Shown: positions 19,000 to 27,436 of the stretch, piece by piece
Position numbering within the stretch: position 1 is the first letter of the stretch
Layout of the letters: every line of letters begins with the position of its first letter
NCBI GenBank assembly: GCA_030744755.1
Contig: JASLPY010000001.1
Coordinates: forward strand, 124,001 to 188,000
DNA length: 64,000 nucleotides
Reading direction: 5' to 3'
Source of the DNA: Kiritimatiellia bacterium
GTDB lineage: Bacteria; Verrucomicrobiota; Kiritimatiellia; UBA8416; JADHWI01
Made by a program: the position numbers and the translations under genes
Notes under the pieces: model-generated
Told to the model about the DNA's origin: nothing
The model's input: the letters and a program-made list of their open reading frames with translations, nothing else
Databases searched by the model: none

Positions 19000-20595
19000 T
19001 CATTTATCACTGAGCCGTGGATATTTCGCCTTCGTTGCCCCATCGCGATATGGCCAACCTTCGTTCTTCTGCTTCGGGCCAGGCGTGGTGCGCCCGTTGT
19101 GAAGAGCCTCGGCGAGTTCGTTGACTAACTCATCGATGATTTCCGGGTGGGCATCCTCCAGGTTCTTTGATTCGTCGGGGTCGTCCTTGAGATTGTAAAG
19201 CTGAACGAGTTTCGATGTTGTTTTGATCTTTTTCCAGGGCAAATCCCAGCCGCCTCCGGCGTCTCGCGCCATCACCAGCTTCCATTCGCCCTTGCGTATG
19301 GCAAATTTTCCCGAGATGGAATGATGGATCGTGAACGGACGAATTTGATCCTTTGACCCTTTCAAACAAGGATAGAACGAAAACGAGTCCTCTGCAGCAT
19401 TGTCGGGAATCTCACTTTTCTTATCGAGCAAGTCCGCGAAGGTCGCAAAGAAATCCGTCGTGCAAATCGTTACATCGTTTGTGCTGCCTGCGGTCACTAT
19501 TCCAGGCCAACGCACGATAAACGGCACGCGATGCCCACCTTCATAGATAGTTGCTTTGGCGCCGCGGTAGGGACCCGACGGACGGTAGCCCGCGGCGATC
19601 ATCTTTGGGATCTTCACGTATGGTGCGAAGCCATTGTCCGAGGTAAAGATCACCAGCGTGTCGTCATCCAGCCCCGACTGCTCGATCTGTTCAAGTACTT
19701 GTGCGGCCACCCAATCCGTCTCGGCCATGAAATCCGCGTACCAGCTATACTGTTTGTACCTGCCTTTGAAATCTTTGCCCGGCGCGATCGGCGTGTGTGG
19801 TGAGGTCAACGGTAAGTACAAGAACCAGGGCTTCTCTGATTTGTCCTCCGCACGTCGTTTGATATAGCTGCGTGACTCGGCCGCCCAGTCAGCAAGACAG
19901 TTGCTCGCTTCAAAGTCCTCCGCCGCGGCGCCAACACGTTGGAACTTGTTGTACTCATTATGCGGAAATCCCTTATTCACGGTCGGCACCGTTTCCGCTC
20001 GATTGTTACGGAGATAAACGTAGGGCGCCATGTCCAGCGACGAGAGAATGAAAAACGCTTCATCAAAGCCCACATCTACCGGACCATTCCTGAACGGCTG
20101 GGTGTAGTCAATCTGCCAGGAGGCGGACCGCTTGCTCTTATCGGGGTTCACGTTCCTGGGCAGCTTCACCCAATCGGCACCAAGGTGCCACTTGCCGATA
20201 CAGGCGGTGTGGTAGCCCGCCTTCTGTAAAAAGTTGGACAGGTTCAGACGATTGGGGTCCATTAAGGCACGGTCGGTCGGGTTAAAAAGCACACTGCTCT
20301 TTAGCCTGCTGCGCCAGTTGTATCGCCCGGTGAGAATGCCATAGCGAGTGGGCGTACAGACCGACGAACTGGTGTGAGCATCTGTGAATCGCATGCCTTC
20401 CCTGGCCATCCGATCCAGCGCAGGCGTGGGAATAATACCGCCTGCGTGACTGGGCTCGCCATACCCCATGTCGTCGGCCAGTATCAACACGATATTGGGG
20501 CGCAAGCCCTCGGCAGACCACGCCGAGATCGCGTGAAAGAGACCTGCGGCAATATAGATGAGCAGTACCAAGGCTGAACGTGTGCTGTTTCTCAT
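19000..20595 (-). CDS. Arylsulfatase A-type sulfatase, secreted
   Basis: The 531-residue protein has a signal peptide (LVLLIYIAAGLFHAISAWSA). RPNIVLILADDMGYGEP (~32) holds the two metal-binding aspartates. Cysteine 80 in CTPTRYGILTGR is the residue converted to formylglycine by the sulfatase-modifying enzyme; the motif C-x-P-x-R-x3-L-T-G-R is complete. IGKWHLGAD (~135), SPHTPIAPGKDF (~270) and FTSDNGFAPYVKIP (~315) complete the active site and metal site. It belongs to the S1 family and hydrolyses sulfate esters of carbohydrates; the exact sugar cannot be read from sequence. GAGGAACAGC precedes the ATG. With LacZ, the esterases and rhamnose isomerase it suggests growth on sulfated, rhamnose- or galactose-containing glycans. 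Confidence 0.95.
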   Translation of the reverse strand: MRNSTRSALVLLIYIAAGLFHAISAWSAEGLRPNIVLILADDMGYGEPSHAGGIIPTPALDRMAREGMRFTDAHTSSSVCTPTRYGILTGRYNWRSRLKSSVLFNPTDRALMDPNRLNLSNFLQKAGYHTACIGKWHLGADWVKLPRNVNPDKSKRSASWQIDYTQPFRNGPVDVGFDEAFFILSSLDMAPYVYLRNNRAETVPTVNKGFPHNEYNKFQRVGAAAEDFEASNCLADWAAESRSYIKRRAEDKSEKPWFLYLPLTSPHTPIAPGKDFKGRYKQYSWYADFMAETDWVAAQVLEQIEQSGLDDDTLVIFTSDNGFAPYVKIPKMIAAGYRPSGPYRGAKATIYEGGHRVPFIVRWPGIVTAGSTNDVTICTTDFFATFADLLDKKSEIPDNAAEDSFSFYPCLKGSKDQIRPFTIHHSISGKFAIRKGEWKLVMARDAGGGWDLPWKKIKTTSKLVQLYNLKDDPDESKNLEDAHPEIIDELVNELAEALHNGRTTPGPKQKNEGWPYRDGATKAKYPRLSDK

Positions 20596-20726
20596 GCTGT
20601 TCCTCTCATTAGTCTAATCAAATCCACCGTTATCCTATCTGCTGCAGCGCATTCCGCAAAGACTTCGCCTGAACGGACACGACAAAGGATGTATGAGGGG
20701 GGCAGAGCGGTGTCGCCGCTTTTCCC

Positions 20727-21644
20727 TTAGCCCCGATCAGCGCTATCCCGACCCCAGTACCGTGCCAACAGCGAAGCGGTGATTACGCACCAAGTGGCGA
20801 AAATCGCCGGGACCAGGGCGGTCTCGGGCGAGAAATGCGTGATCGCCAACACGGCGCCGAGGCCCGCGTTCTGCATGCCCACTTCGATGGAAAGCGTCCG
20901 GCGGCGGCGAAGATCAAACCGGAAAAGTCTGCCGGCCAGGTAGCCTCCGGTGTAACCGAGCAGGTTGTGAGTGAAGATCGCAAGAAAAAGGATGAGAGTA
21001 AGTGACTCTATTCTCGACTGGTTAAGCGCCACGACCATGCCGCAGATGATGGCTATGCATAGCGTGGAAATAGCAGGAAAAACGTCGTGTATCTTCTCAA
21101 TCTTCTGCTGGAGGAAATGCTTCAAGCCGAATCCAATCAACAGTGGCATAATAACGATCTTGAGGATGCTGAGGCACATCTGCCAGAAATCAATCTCTAT
21201 AACCGTATTGGCGTAGAGATACGTCAGCGACGGTGTCAGGATGGGTGACAGCAGCGTCGCGGTAGATGTCAGTGCAATAGAATAGGCAACATCCGTCCGC
21301 GCCAGGTAGGCAATCACGTTGCTTGCCATGGCGCCGGGGACCACGCCTACCAGGATCATGCCCAGGAACAACTCCGGCGGCAACCTGAGCGCTTTGGCGA
21401 TAAGGAAACCACATCCAGGCATGATGACGAACTGGGCTAGAATCCCAAGCAACACTACGTGCGGGTGCTTGCGAAGGGGCCGGAAATCCGAGAAACGCAT
21501 AGTGCAGCCGATCCCCAGCATGGTGCCGAAGAACATCCATTCCAGGTATGGTTTGAACCAAACCAGGGGCGGAGGGTAGAGATAACCAAACACCCCCAGC
21601 ACAACAACCCACAAAGGCATCAGTTGAGTAAAACGGCGTAACAT
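20727..21644 (-). CDS. BASS (bile acid:sodium symporter) family transporter
   Basis: This 305-residue inner-membrane protein has about nine or ten hydrophobic segments, from MPLWVVVLGVFGYLYPPPLV to the C-terminal WCVITASLLARYW. Family marks include EWMFFGTMLGIGCTMRFSDF (~35), the crossover region VGVVPGAMASNVIAYLA (~100), and the second inverted repeat's IEVGMQNAGLGAVLAITHF (~255), where E and Q of EVGMQN bind sodium in known members. The substrate is probably an organic anion. It lies 131 bp upstream of the sulfatase on the same strand, so it may import a product of the polysaccharide block, but this is inference. Confidence 0.88.
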   Translation of the reverse strand: MLRRFTQLMPLWVVVLGVFGYLYPPPLVWFKPYLEWMFFGTMLGIGCTMRFSDFRPLRKHPHVVLLGILAQFVIMPGCGFLIAKALRLPPELFLGMILVGVVPGAMASNVIAYLARTDVAYSIALTSTATLLSPILTPSLTYLYANTVIEIDFWQMCLSILKIVIMPLLIGFGLKHFLQQKIEKIHDVFPAISTLCIAIICGMVVALNQSRIESLTLILFLAIFTHNLLGYTGGYLAGRLFRFDLRRRRTLSIEVGMQNAGLGAVLAITHFSPETALVPAIFATWCVITASLLARYWGRDSADRG

Positions 21645-21766
21645 GCCCTTCTAGATATCAGAAACGCTGCAATTCGTACATGGGAATAGAACTGAGCTAC
21701 ATCCCGATTCCCCTTGCGACTCAGCGTGAATACGTGTAGCTTACCATCATATACAGGGGATAAAAG

Positions 21767-21982
21767 ATGAGATTTACAGTTGAACTTGATGCAAGTGAAA
21801 TTGCCGAGATCCAGGAGGCGACTGGGCTCCGCAAGAAATCTCCGGCCGTGAAGAAGGCTGTCGAGGGGTACCTCTATGGACTGAAGCGGCGAAAATTCCT
21901 TCAGCGCGTCTGCGAAGGCAAGACGGATTACGGAATGACAAACGAAGAAGTCGAGGCGGCGGGGACCTATGATCCTGATTGA
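21767..21982 (+). CDS. vapB: VapB-type antitoxin
   Basis: This is a 71-residue small protein. The N-terminus MRFTVELDASEIAEIQEATG followed by KKSPAVKKAVEGYLYGLKRR is a ribbon-helix-helix type DNA-binding start of the kind paired with PIN toxins, and the acidic C-terminus (MTNEEVEAAGTYDPD) is the usual toxin-binding tail. AGGGGATAAAAG precedes the ATG. Its 3' end overlaps vapC by 14 bases, so the two are translationally linked. It should repress its own promoter with VapC. The exact VapB subfamily is uncertain. Confidence 0.85.
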   Translation: MRFTVELDASEIAEIQEATGLRKKSPAVKKAVEGYLYGLKRRKFLQRVCEGKTDYGMTNEEVEAAGTYDPD

Positions 21983-22358
21983 TACCTCTGCCTGGATTGA
22001 CTTCCTGCGTCGGCATGGCGATCCTGCGACGAAGAGTCGTGTGGCAGCCTACATTGAACTCGGCGACGCAGCTTACTGCGGACCTGTTGAGTTTGAACTG
22101 CTAACCGGAGCAAGACCGCGAGAGATCTCAGACGTCAAGGCTGCGTTGAGTTTCAGCACACTTCTCCCATTTCCTCAAGCATGCTGGCAACATTCCGCCG
22201 AGATCGAGAAGCAACTCCGCTCCAAGGGCGTCACCATCCCGCGCGACGACATCTTTGTGGCCGCGGCGGCACTGCATCACGAAGTATCCCTTTTCACACA
22301 TGACCCGCACTTCACTCTTATGCGCGACAAAGGCAACATCCCGCTGGAGCTAGCATAA
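21969..22358 (+). CDS. vapC: VapC-type PIN-domain RNase toxin
   Basis: This 129-residue protein is a complete PIN domain. The conserved acidic residues are aspartate 5 in MILIDTSAWIDFLRR, glutamate ~43 in GPVEFELLTGARPRE, aspartate ~94 in IPRDDIFVAAAAL and the later aspartate in LFTHDPHFTLM. PIN toxins cut tRNA or rRNA in a magnesium-dependent manner. The gene overlaps vapB by 14 bases. With AbrB-Doc at 17.1-17.7 kb it brackets the esterase, sulfatase and BASS genes. Confidence 0.93.
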   Translation: MILIDTSAWIDFLRRHGDPATKSRVAAYIELGDAAYCGPVEFELLTGARPREISDVKAALSFSTLLPFPQACWQHSAEIEKQLRSKGVTIPRDDIFVAAAALHHEVSLFTHDPHFTLMRDKGNIPLELA

Positions 22359-22429
22359 CAGGCGTCTTCAGCGCCATTTCGACTCGCGCATTTCACGCAT
22401 TTCGTAGTTCCACTCCCCTCCCCCGGTTC

Positions 22430-22600
22430 TCAGCCTTTCCTCTCCATCCAGAGCGGAGTGACAATGAACCAGGCGATTGTCGCCAGCATCATTACCAGCT
22501 TAACCTTGTCGAGGGTCATGCTCCCCGACATGAAGAGTACGGATGGAAGCAGTACTGCTGCCAGCGAGATCCACGAAACTGTTTGAAGAGCTTTTCTCAT
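22430..22600 (-). CDS. Small two-helix membrane protein downstream of the NCS1 permease
   Basis: This is a 56-residue protein from the ATG at 22600, which overlaps the permease stop by four bases. Two hydrophobic stretches, VSWISLAAVLLPSVLFM and LVMMLATIAWFIVTPLWM, flank a short loop (GSMTLDKVK). The tight overlap suggests it is made with the permease, perhaps as an accessory subunit. I do not recognise the family. The arrangement resembles small subunits found beside some sodium-coupled transporters, which is only an analogy. Confidence 0.7.
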   Translation of the reverse strand: MRKALQTVSWISLAAVLLPSVLFMSGSMTLDKVKLVMMLATIAWFIVTPLWMERKG

Positions 22601-24015
22601 GACGACACCTCCTTTTTCTGGAGAATCTTGCTTAAAACGATATAGAGAATCGCCGCCACAAACCAACCGGGCAGGCTGACGAAGAAAATCTGTACGCCGG
22701 CAAACTTCACCAGGTATACGCAGGTACCAAGAGTCAGGAACCAGGTAAGTCCGGCAGCCCAGTTAAACGATGTGCCAACTTCCTCCGCGTAGCCATTCTT
22801 CAAGCCGAGCTTCTTCATAAACCAGAAATCCACAAAGACGACTGCACCCATAGGCATCAGAATCATTCCGTAGATGGCAACAAAACCAAGGAGCTTCATG
22901 GCTATCAGCGGGAACATGCCTGCAATCGTGGCAATTGCCCCAGTGAGAAGGGTCACTTTGAACCGTGACACCTTCGGCACGATAGCCTGGAAGGCCAGGC
23001 CTGCACGGTAGATTGTTGGATTGGCGGTGGTCCAACCCGCGATGATCACACAGACGAGCCCCGCAATTCCACAGGCTTTGTACGCCATTGGTCCGGGCAA
23101 AACATCGGTGTTCTCCGGGGTCAGGCGAAGCTGCAGAGCATAGAGCACGGAGGCGCAGAGCCATGCCATGAAATGACCTACGTACATGCCTGCACCAGAG
23201 GCCACGGCATACCATGATTTCCTCGCGAAACGGAACACCGTGAGGTCGGACATTCCCACGTGCATGGCCATGTTGCAGAACCATGCAAAGAAAGCAACGT
23301 GCCAGAACGTGAACTTTATCTGTCCGGGAAGCGGCTCGCCACCCTTCCAGATCTCGTTGGCCAAGCCCCAGATTCCGCCCATTTCGGCAACAGTGCTTCC
23401 ACTGGCTTCGACGAATTGACTGACACCAACTATCCCGAAGACAAGGAATACAAGGACCATCCACGGTGCTGCGATATTGGCGAAACGTGAAACCATCTTG
23501 TAGCCGTAAGCGGCGACCACAGATATCACGGCACCCACGACAAGCACACCCAGCACCCATCCGACACTGTTGGGGTATACATCCGTGAGTGCGGGCATTG
23601 GGAACTTGAACCAGACACCCACCGCCGTGGCGGAGACAGTGATCATTGAACCTGCCAGGAAGCAGAACATGATACCGTTTGCCAGGTTGTAAAGCGTCAC
23701 CAGGTTCCGTCCACATATCTTCTCAAGCTGGTAGTACAATGTGAGCCTGGCTTTCACGGCTATGGGAGCGCAGAGGAACATCCAGCTCAGAACCGCAAGT
23801 AGGTTGCCGACAAACAGGCCAGCAAGGACATCGAACGCGCCGACACCACAGGCCACGAAAAGTGGGCCAATCATCAGTTCGGTCCCGGCACAATGTTCAC
23901 CGGCGTACATACCGACGAAGCTCTTCAGCCCCAACCGAGCCTTCTCCGGCACCGGTTCACGCTCGAACTCGTTGTCAGCCCCGTGATCTTGTTCTTGTTT
24001 CGGTTCTTCTGTCAT
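22597..24015 (-). CDS. NCS1-type (cytosine permease-like) transporter
   Basis: This 472-residue inner-membrane protein has about twelve transmembrane segments after a charged N-terminal tail of ~35 residues. The first segments (SFVGMYAGEHCAGTELMIGP and FVACGVGAFDVLAGLFVGN) and the later MYVGHFMAWLCASVLYALQL resemble the nucleobase:cation symporter-1/CodB group. The family normally carries cytosine, allantoin, hydantoin or thiamine precursors. Here the gene lies 45 bp downstream of L-rhamnose isomerase, so sugar uptake is a possibility that the family history does not predict. It is followed by a four-base overlap with a 56-residue membrane protein. Assignment to NCS1 is by eye and moderate. 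Confidence 0.72.
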   Translation of the reverse strand: MTEEPKQEQDHGADNEFEREPVPEKARLGLKSFVGMYAGEHCAGTELMIGPLFVACGVGAFDVLAGLFVGNLLAVLSWMFLCAPIAVKARLTLYYQLEKICGRNLVTLYNLANGIMFCFLAGSMITVSATAVGVWFKFPMPALTDVYPNSVGWVLGVLVVGAVISVVAAYGYKMVSRFANIAAPWMVLVFLVFGIVGVSQFVEASGSTVAEMGGIWGLANEIWKGGEPLPGQIKFTFWHVAFFAWFCNMAMHVGMSDLTVFRFARKSWYAVASGAGMYVGHFMAWLCASVLYALQLRLTPENTDVLPGPMAYKACGIAGLVCVIIAGWTTANPTIYRAGLAFQAIVPKVSRFKVTLLTGAIATIAGMFPLIAMKLLGFVAIYGMILMPMGAVVFVDFWFMKKLGLKNGYAEEVGTSFNWAAGLTWFLTLGTCVYLVKFAGVQIFFVSLPGWFVAAILYIVLSKILQKKEVSS

Positions 24016-24060
24016 AGGGTCTCCTTCAGTTGAGAACTGATGGTCTCTATACTGCTAATC

Positions 24061-25323
24061 CTATCTCCTCTTTGCAAGGACTTCACTTTCGTATTCTCGC
24101 ACCTCGTCCAGCCACTTCACACTAACTGGCACCTCCTGGCGGCCGCAGTAGTAATCCCAAACCGCCGCCGAGGGTAGCGTTTTCAGCTCTTCCAGCATTG
24201 CAAGCCGCCCCGTAAAATCTCCACTGTTTTCCATGTCGCGCAACATCTTCGTCGGCTCGAGCATTGCAAGCAACAGCGCCTTTATCATGTTGCGCGTGCC
24301 TATTACCCAGGCTGCAATGCGATTTATACTGGCATCGAAGAAATCCAAACCTATGTGCGTCCGGTCAAGGTAGTTGCCACGTACAAGCTCTTCGGCTATG
24401 GCTCGAAGCTCGTCGGAAAGGGTCACGACGTGATCGCTGTCCCACCTGACCCCGCGACTGACGTGAAGAAGGATCTCGTCCACGTACATCAAAACGGATG
24501 AGAGTTTGTCGGAGATGACCTCGGTAGGATGAAAATGCCCCGAGTCCAGGCACAGCAGCTTACCCTTATCCATGGCATAGCCCATGTAGAACTCGTGCGA
24601 TCCAATCACGCAGCTTTCCGATCCAATACCGAAGAGCTTGCACTCGACAGCATCCAGCTCCTCTTTCGGGTCCAATTGCTCGGCAAACATCTCGTCAAGT
24701 GACGCCTTGAGTCTCTCCCGCGGCGTTTTCCTGTCAACAGGCGTATCCTTGTAGCCATCGGGAATCCAAACGTTAACCACGGACGGCGATCCCAGTGCTT
24801 TCCCCATCGCGGCACCGACATGACGGCACGCTATTCCGTGCTCTACCCAGAAACGCCTTATTCCGTCATCTGCATGACTCAACGTGAATCCGTCATCAGC
24901 TTTCGGGTGCGAGAAGTAGCTGGGGTTGAAATCCATCCCCATGCCGTTGGTCTTCGCCCAGTCTATCCATGCTGAAAAGTGTTCGGGGCCCAACTCGTTG
25001 CGTTCAACCCGCTGACCGCCGGTCTCGGCATAGAGTGCGTGAAGGTTCAGCCGATGCTTCCCGGGAATAAGACTAAGAGCCTTGTCCAGATCCGCGCGTA
25101 ATTCATCGGCCGTGCGAGCCTTGCCGGGGTAGTTGCCGGTCGCCTGGATTCCCCCGCCTGACAGTTCTGCATCGGGAGTCTCGAACCCTCCCACGTCATC
25201 GCCCTGCCAGCAATGAAGGCTGATCGGCACTCCGGCCAGCTTTTCCATGGCACCATCCGTATCAACCCCAAGGGACGCGTATTGCTCCTTTGCCAATTCA
25301 TATGCCTGTTCAATCGCGCTCAT
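24061..25323 (-). CDS. rhaA: L-rhamnose isomerase
   Basis: RhaA converts L-rhamnose to L-rhamnulose in the cytoplasm. The 420-residue length from ATG 25323 (GGAAGGAAG upstream) matches E. coli RhaA at 419; the upstream in-frame extension to 25416 is not needed. [17 protein letters not shown] (~33), [14 protein letters not shown] (~90), FNPSYFSHP (~130), [29 protein letters not shown] (residues ~228-256, quoted in part) and [17 protein letters not shown] carry the metal-binding E, D and H residues. No rhamnulokinase or aldolase follows; the next genes are a permease and a small membrane protein. It probably feeds rhamnose released from sulfated polysaccharide into metabolism. Confidence 0.96.
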   Translation of the reverse strand: MSAIEQAYELAKEQYASLGVDTDGAMEKLAGVPISLHCWQGDDVGGFETPDAELSGGGIQATGNYPGKARTADELRADLDKALSLIPGKHRLNLHALYAETGGQRVERNELGPEHFSAWIDWAKTNGMGMDFNPSYFSHPKADDGFTLSHADDGIRRFWVEHGIACRHVGAAMGKALGSPSVVNVWIPDGYKDTPVDRKTPRERLKASLDEMFAEQLDPKEELDAVECKLFGIGSESCVIGSHEFYMGYAMDKGKLLCLDSGHFHPTEVISDKLSSVLMYVDEILLHVSRGVRWDSDHVVTLSDELRAIAEELVRGNYLDRTHIGLDFFDASINRIAAWVIGTRNMIKALLLAMLEPTKMLRDMENSGDFTGRLAMLEELKTLPSAAVWDYYCGRQEVPVSVKWLDEVREYESEVLAKRR

Positions 25324-25459
25324 TAATATCTTCCTTCCATCTGTACAGTGCCAATCTTCTGGCGAACCATTGACTAACGCTTCACTTTTCAACACTATTT
25401 GAGATAGCGTTTGCATCGTACAGTAACGCAGAGCGGATAGTCAAACGAAGGAGACCCCG

Positions 25460-26539
25460 GTGCCAGGAGAAACCAGTCAGCTATGCCCTGCTTCCGCTGG
25501 TGCCTGTTTCGTAGCCCCGAAACCGATACTTGCAATCACCATGGGTGACCCAGCGGGAATCGGGCCTGAGATCATTGCCAAGGCATTACCACAGGGACGC
25601 GTTCACGAGGCCTGCCGACCACTGGTTGTCGGGGATGCCGGTGTCATGAGACGAGTAGTGGAAATGCTGCGGGCGCCTCTGGAAGTACGGCCGGTTTCTG
25701 CCGTCGGGGATGCCATGTTTGCGCCCGGCACAATGGACGTTCTGGACCTTGGGAACGTTGACCTTGCCGGCCTGGTGCATGGAAAAGTCTCTGCCGAGTG
25801 CGGCGAGGCCGCCTTCCAGGCAATTCGCAAGGTTATCGATCTGGCCATGGCGAAAGAAGTGGACGGAACCGTCACGGCCCCTATCAACAAAGAGAGCCTC
25901 AATCTCGCGGGCCATCATTTCGCTGGACACACAGAGATCTACGCTCACTTCACCAATACTACTGATTACGTGATGCTTCTGACCGAAGGTGACCTCCGGG
26001 TAGCGCATGTGTCCACACATGTTTCATTGCGCGACGCCTGTGACCTGGCCAGGCGTGACCGAATACTCAAGGTGATCCGGCTGGCACATGACGCATGCGT
26101 CAGCCTGGGAATTCCTTCCCCCAGTATCGGCGTAGCGGGACTGAATCCGCATTCCGGCGAGGCGGGTCTTTTCGGAACAGAGGAGAGAGAGGAGATTCTC
26201 CCCGCAATCCAGGACGCGAAAGCCGATGGGCTTAATGTTGACGGTCCAATTCCGCCAGACACCCTCTTTCCCAAGCTTAAAGGCGGCCTGTTCGACATTA
26301 TCGTCGTCATGTACCATGACCAGGGGCACGTGGCCATGAAATTCAACAGCTTCAAGCTCGACAGGGAGACGAAGGAGTGGACATCTGTCACAGGGGTCAA
26401 CACCACGCTGGGACTTCCGATCATCCGCACCTCGGTAGATCACGGAACCGCATTTGACCAGGCGGGAAAAGGAACCGCCCGGGAAGACAGCCTGCTGGAC
26501 GCCATCGAGTTTGCCGCAAAACTGGCAAGCGGCCACTAG
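25460..26539 (+). CDS. pdxA: PdxA family dehydrogenase (4-hydroxythreonine-4-phosphate or 4-phospho-threonate/erythronate type)
   Basis: The 359-residue protein starts at GTG 25460 with AAGGAG six bases upstream. TMGDPAGIGPEIIAKAL (~28) is the family opening. TAPINKESL (~140), GHTEIYAHFT (~155), the metal-binding HDQGHVAMKF (~280) and RTSVDHGTAFDQAGKGTA (~320) are all present. PdxA oxidises 4-phosphohydroxy-L-threonine for pyridoxal phosphate synthesis. Close paralogues (PdxA2) act in catabolism of threonate or erythronate and usually sit near a DUF1537 kinase, which is not seen here. It is divergent from rhaA with a 136-bp shared upstream region, which leaves a catabolic role possible. The first 20 residues (MPGETSQLCPASAGACFVAP) are an unusual extension. 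Confidence 0.88.
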   Translation: MPGETSQLCPASAGACFVAPKPILAITMGDPAGIGPEIIAKALPQGRVHEACRPLVVGDAGVMRRVVEMLRAPLEVRPVSAVGDAMFAPGTMDVLDLGNVDLAGLVHGKVSAECGEAAFQAIRKVIDLAMAKEVDGTVTAPINKESLNLAGHHFAGHTEIYAHFTNTTDYVMLLTEGDLRVAHVSTHVSLRDACDLARRDRILKVIRLAHDACVSLGIPSPSIGVAGLNPHSGEAGLFGTEEREEILPAIQDAKADGLNVDGPIPPDTLFPKLKGGLFDIIVVMYHDQGHVAMKFNSFKLDRETKEWTSVTGVNTTLGLPIIRTSVDHGTAFDQAGKGTAREDSLLDAIEFAAKLASGH

Positions 26540-26621
26540 TAACAGCGGAAAAGAGCCCTACCCTCCGTGCCCTCCCCTCTTTGCACTGTGCTACCTGCGT
26601 ACCACGTGCTACGTTTGATTT

Positions 26622-27323
26622 ATGAACGGCAATGATCGTGACAACTCTACGGAGGGAGAAACTGCCCCTGACCAGCCGCCTGTTTCACCGGAAGCGGAAT
26701 CGGCAGACTTTCGCATCAACTTCTTTCCTCCAGAGGATAATGAGGATACTGCCCACACGCCTTCGAAAGACGACTACAGGGTGGACTTTTCCGAGGATAG
26801 CTACAGGGTGGACTTTTCCGAGCCCGAAGATAGGGAGGAAGAGATCTCCGAGCCCGAGGACGTATCGAACGAGATTCCCGAGCCTGAGGTCGTTCTGGCC
26901 GAACCTCCCGAGAAGGACGTTCCCGCAGCGGGCGTACGGGTAGTAAAGGTCCCTTCGCGCAGAATGAGAGCCACGGCCGCACGGACGCGCTCTCAGACCT
27001 CTCAATCACCGCCGGCTTCCAAGCAGCGAGAGCAACGTCGTTCGTACGTCCCGAAAAAGAGATCATCTCCATTGGGGCCCTGGCTGGTTGTTCTTCTTAT
27101 CGCAGTCATAGTGCTGAGTGTCATAGCCATCGCCGAAAAGGTCATGATCTCCAGGCTGACGGTAGAAAAAGACAGGTTGAACCGGAAAATGAATTACTAC
27201 GAGGTGGAATCGCAGGAACTGCAGCAGGAACTGGAGACCGCATACGGCCTGGTTCGGCGATACAGGGATCGGACCCCACCCCACCTGCGCAAGCAGATAG
27301 AGCCTAAGACGAAAAGGGAATAG
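26622..27323 (+). CDS. Single-pass membrane protein with disordered acidic repeats and coiled coil
   Basis: I do not recognise this 233-residue protein. Residues 1-105 are acidic and low in complexity, with a near-perfect nine-residue repeat (YRVDFSEDS / YRVDFSEPE) encoded by a 22-bp direct DNA repeat at 26774-26795 and 26801-26822. A positively charged stretch (RRMRATAARTRSQ) precedes a transmembrane helix LVVLLIAVIVLSVIAIAEKV (~150). The last 60 residues (VEKDRLNRKMNYYEVESQEL) are probably a coiled coil outside the membrane. The topology, cytoplasmic acidic tail and external coiled coil, recalls small division or envelope factors, but that is a guess. There is no clear Shine-Dalgarno sequence at the ATG. 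Confidence 0.72.
   Translation: MNGNDRDNSTEGETAPDQPPVSPEAESADFRINFFPPEDNEDTAHTPSKDDYRVDFSEDSYRVDFSEPEDREEEISEPEDVSNEIPEPEVVLAEPPEKDVPAAGVRVVKVPSRRMRATAARTRSQTSQSPPASKQREQRRSYVPKKRSSPLGPWLVVLLIAVIVLSVIAIAEKVMISRLTVEKDRLNRKMNYYEVESQELQQELETAYGLVRRYRDRTPPHLRKQIEPKTKRE
26774..26822 (+). repeat. In-frame 22-bp direct repeat coding a nine-residue acidic unit
   Basis: CTACAGGGTGGACTTTTCCG continues two more bases and occurs at 26774 and again at 26801, a 27-base period that keeps the reading frame. It lies in the disordered part of the membrane protein and is prone to slippage. Confidence 0.8.
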
Positions 27324-27336
27324 ACAGACCCTTTTC

Positions 27337-27365
27337 TTGACATTCATCAGTTGGATTTGTAAGAA
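27337..27365 (+). promoter_or_regulatory. Predicted sigma70-type promoter of the Cys-rich protein gene
   Basis: TTGACA (27337-27342) and TAAGAA (27360-27365) are 17 bases apart. Transcription would start near 27372, leaving a leader of about 65 bases before the ATG at 27437. Confidence 0.55.
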
Positions 27366-27436
27366 GATTCATCCCCTGAGGCGGTATTGGGGAACAAGTC
27401 GTATAGTGCGACAGACGAAAGAAGGAGAGCCAGGCA

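Noticed and set aside
22763-23716. Minus-strand open frame of 317 codons
   Set aside because: Same strand but other frame of the NCS1 permease; composition is rich in Cys, His and Arg with no membrane pattern.
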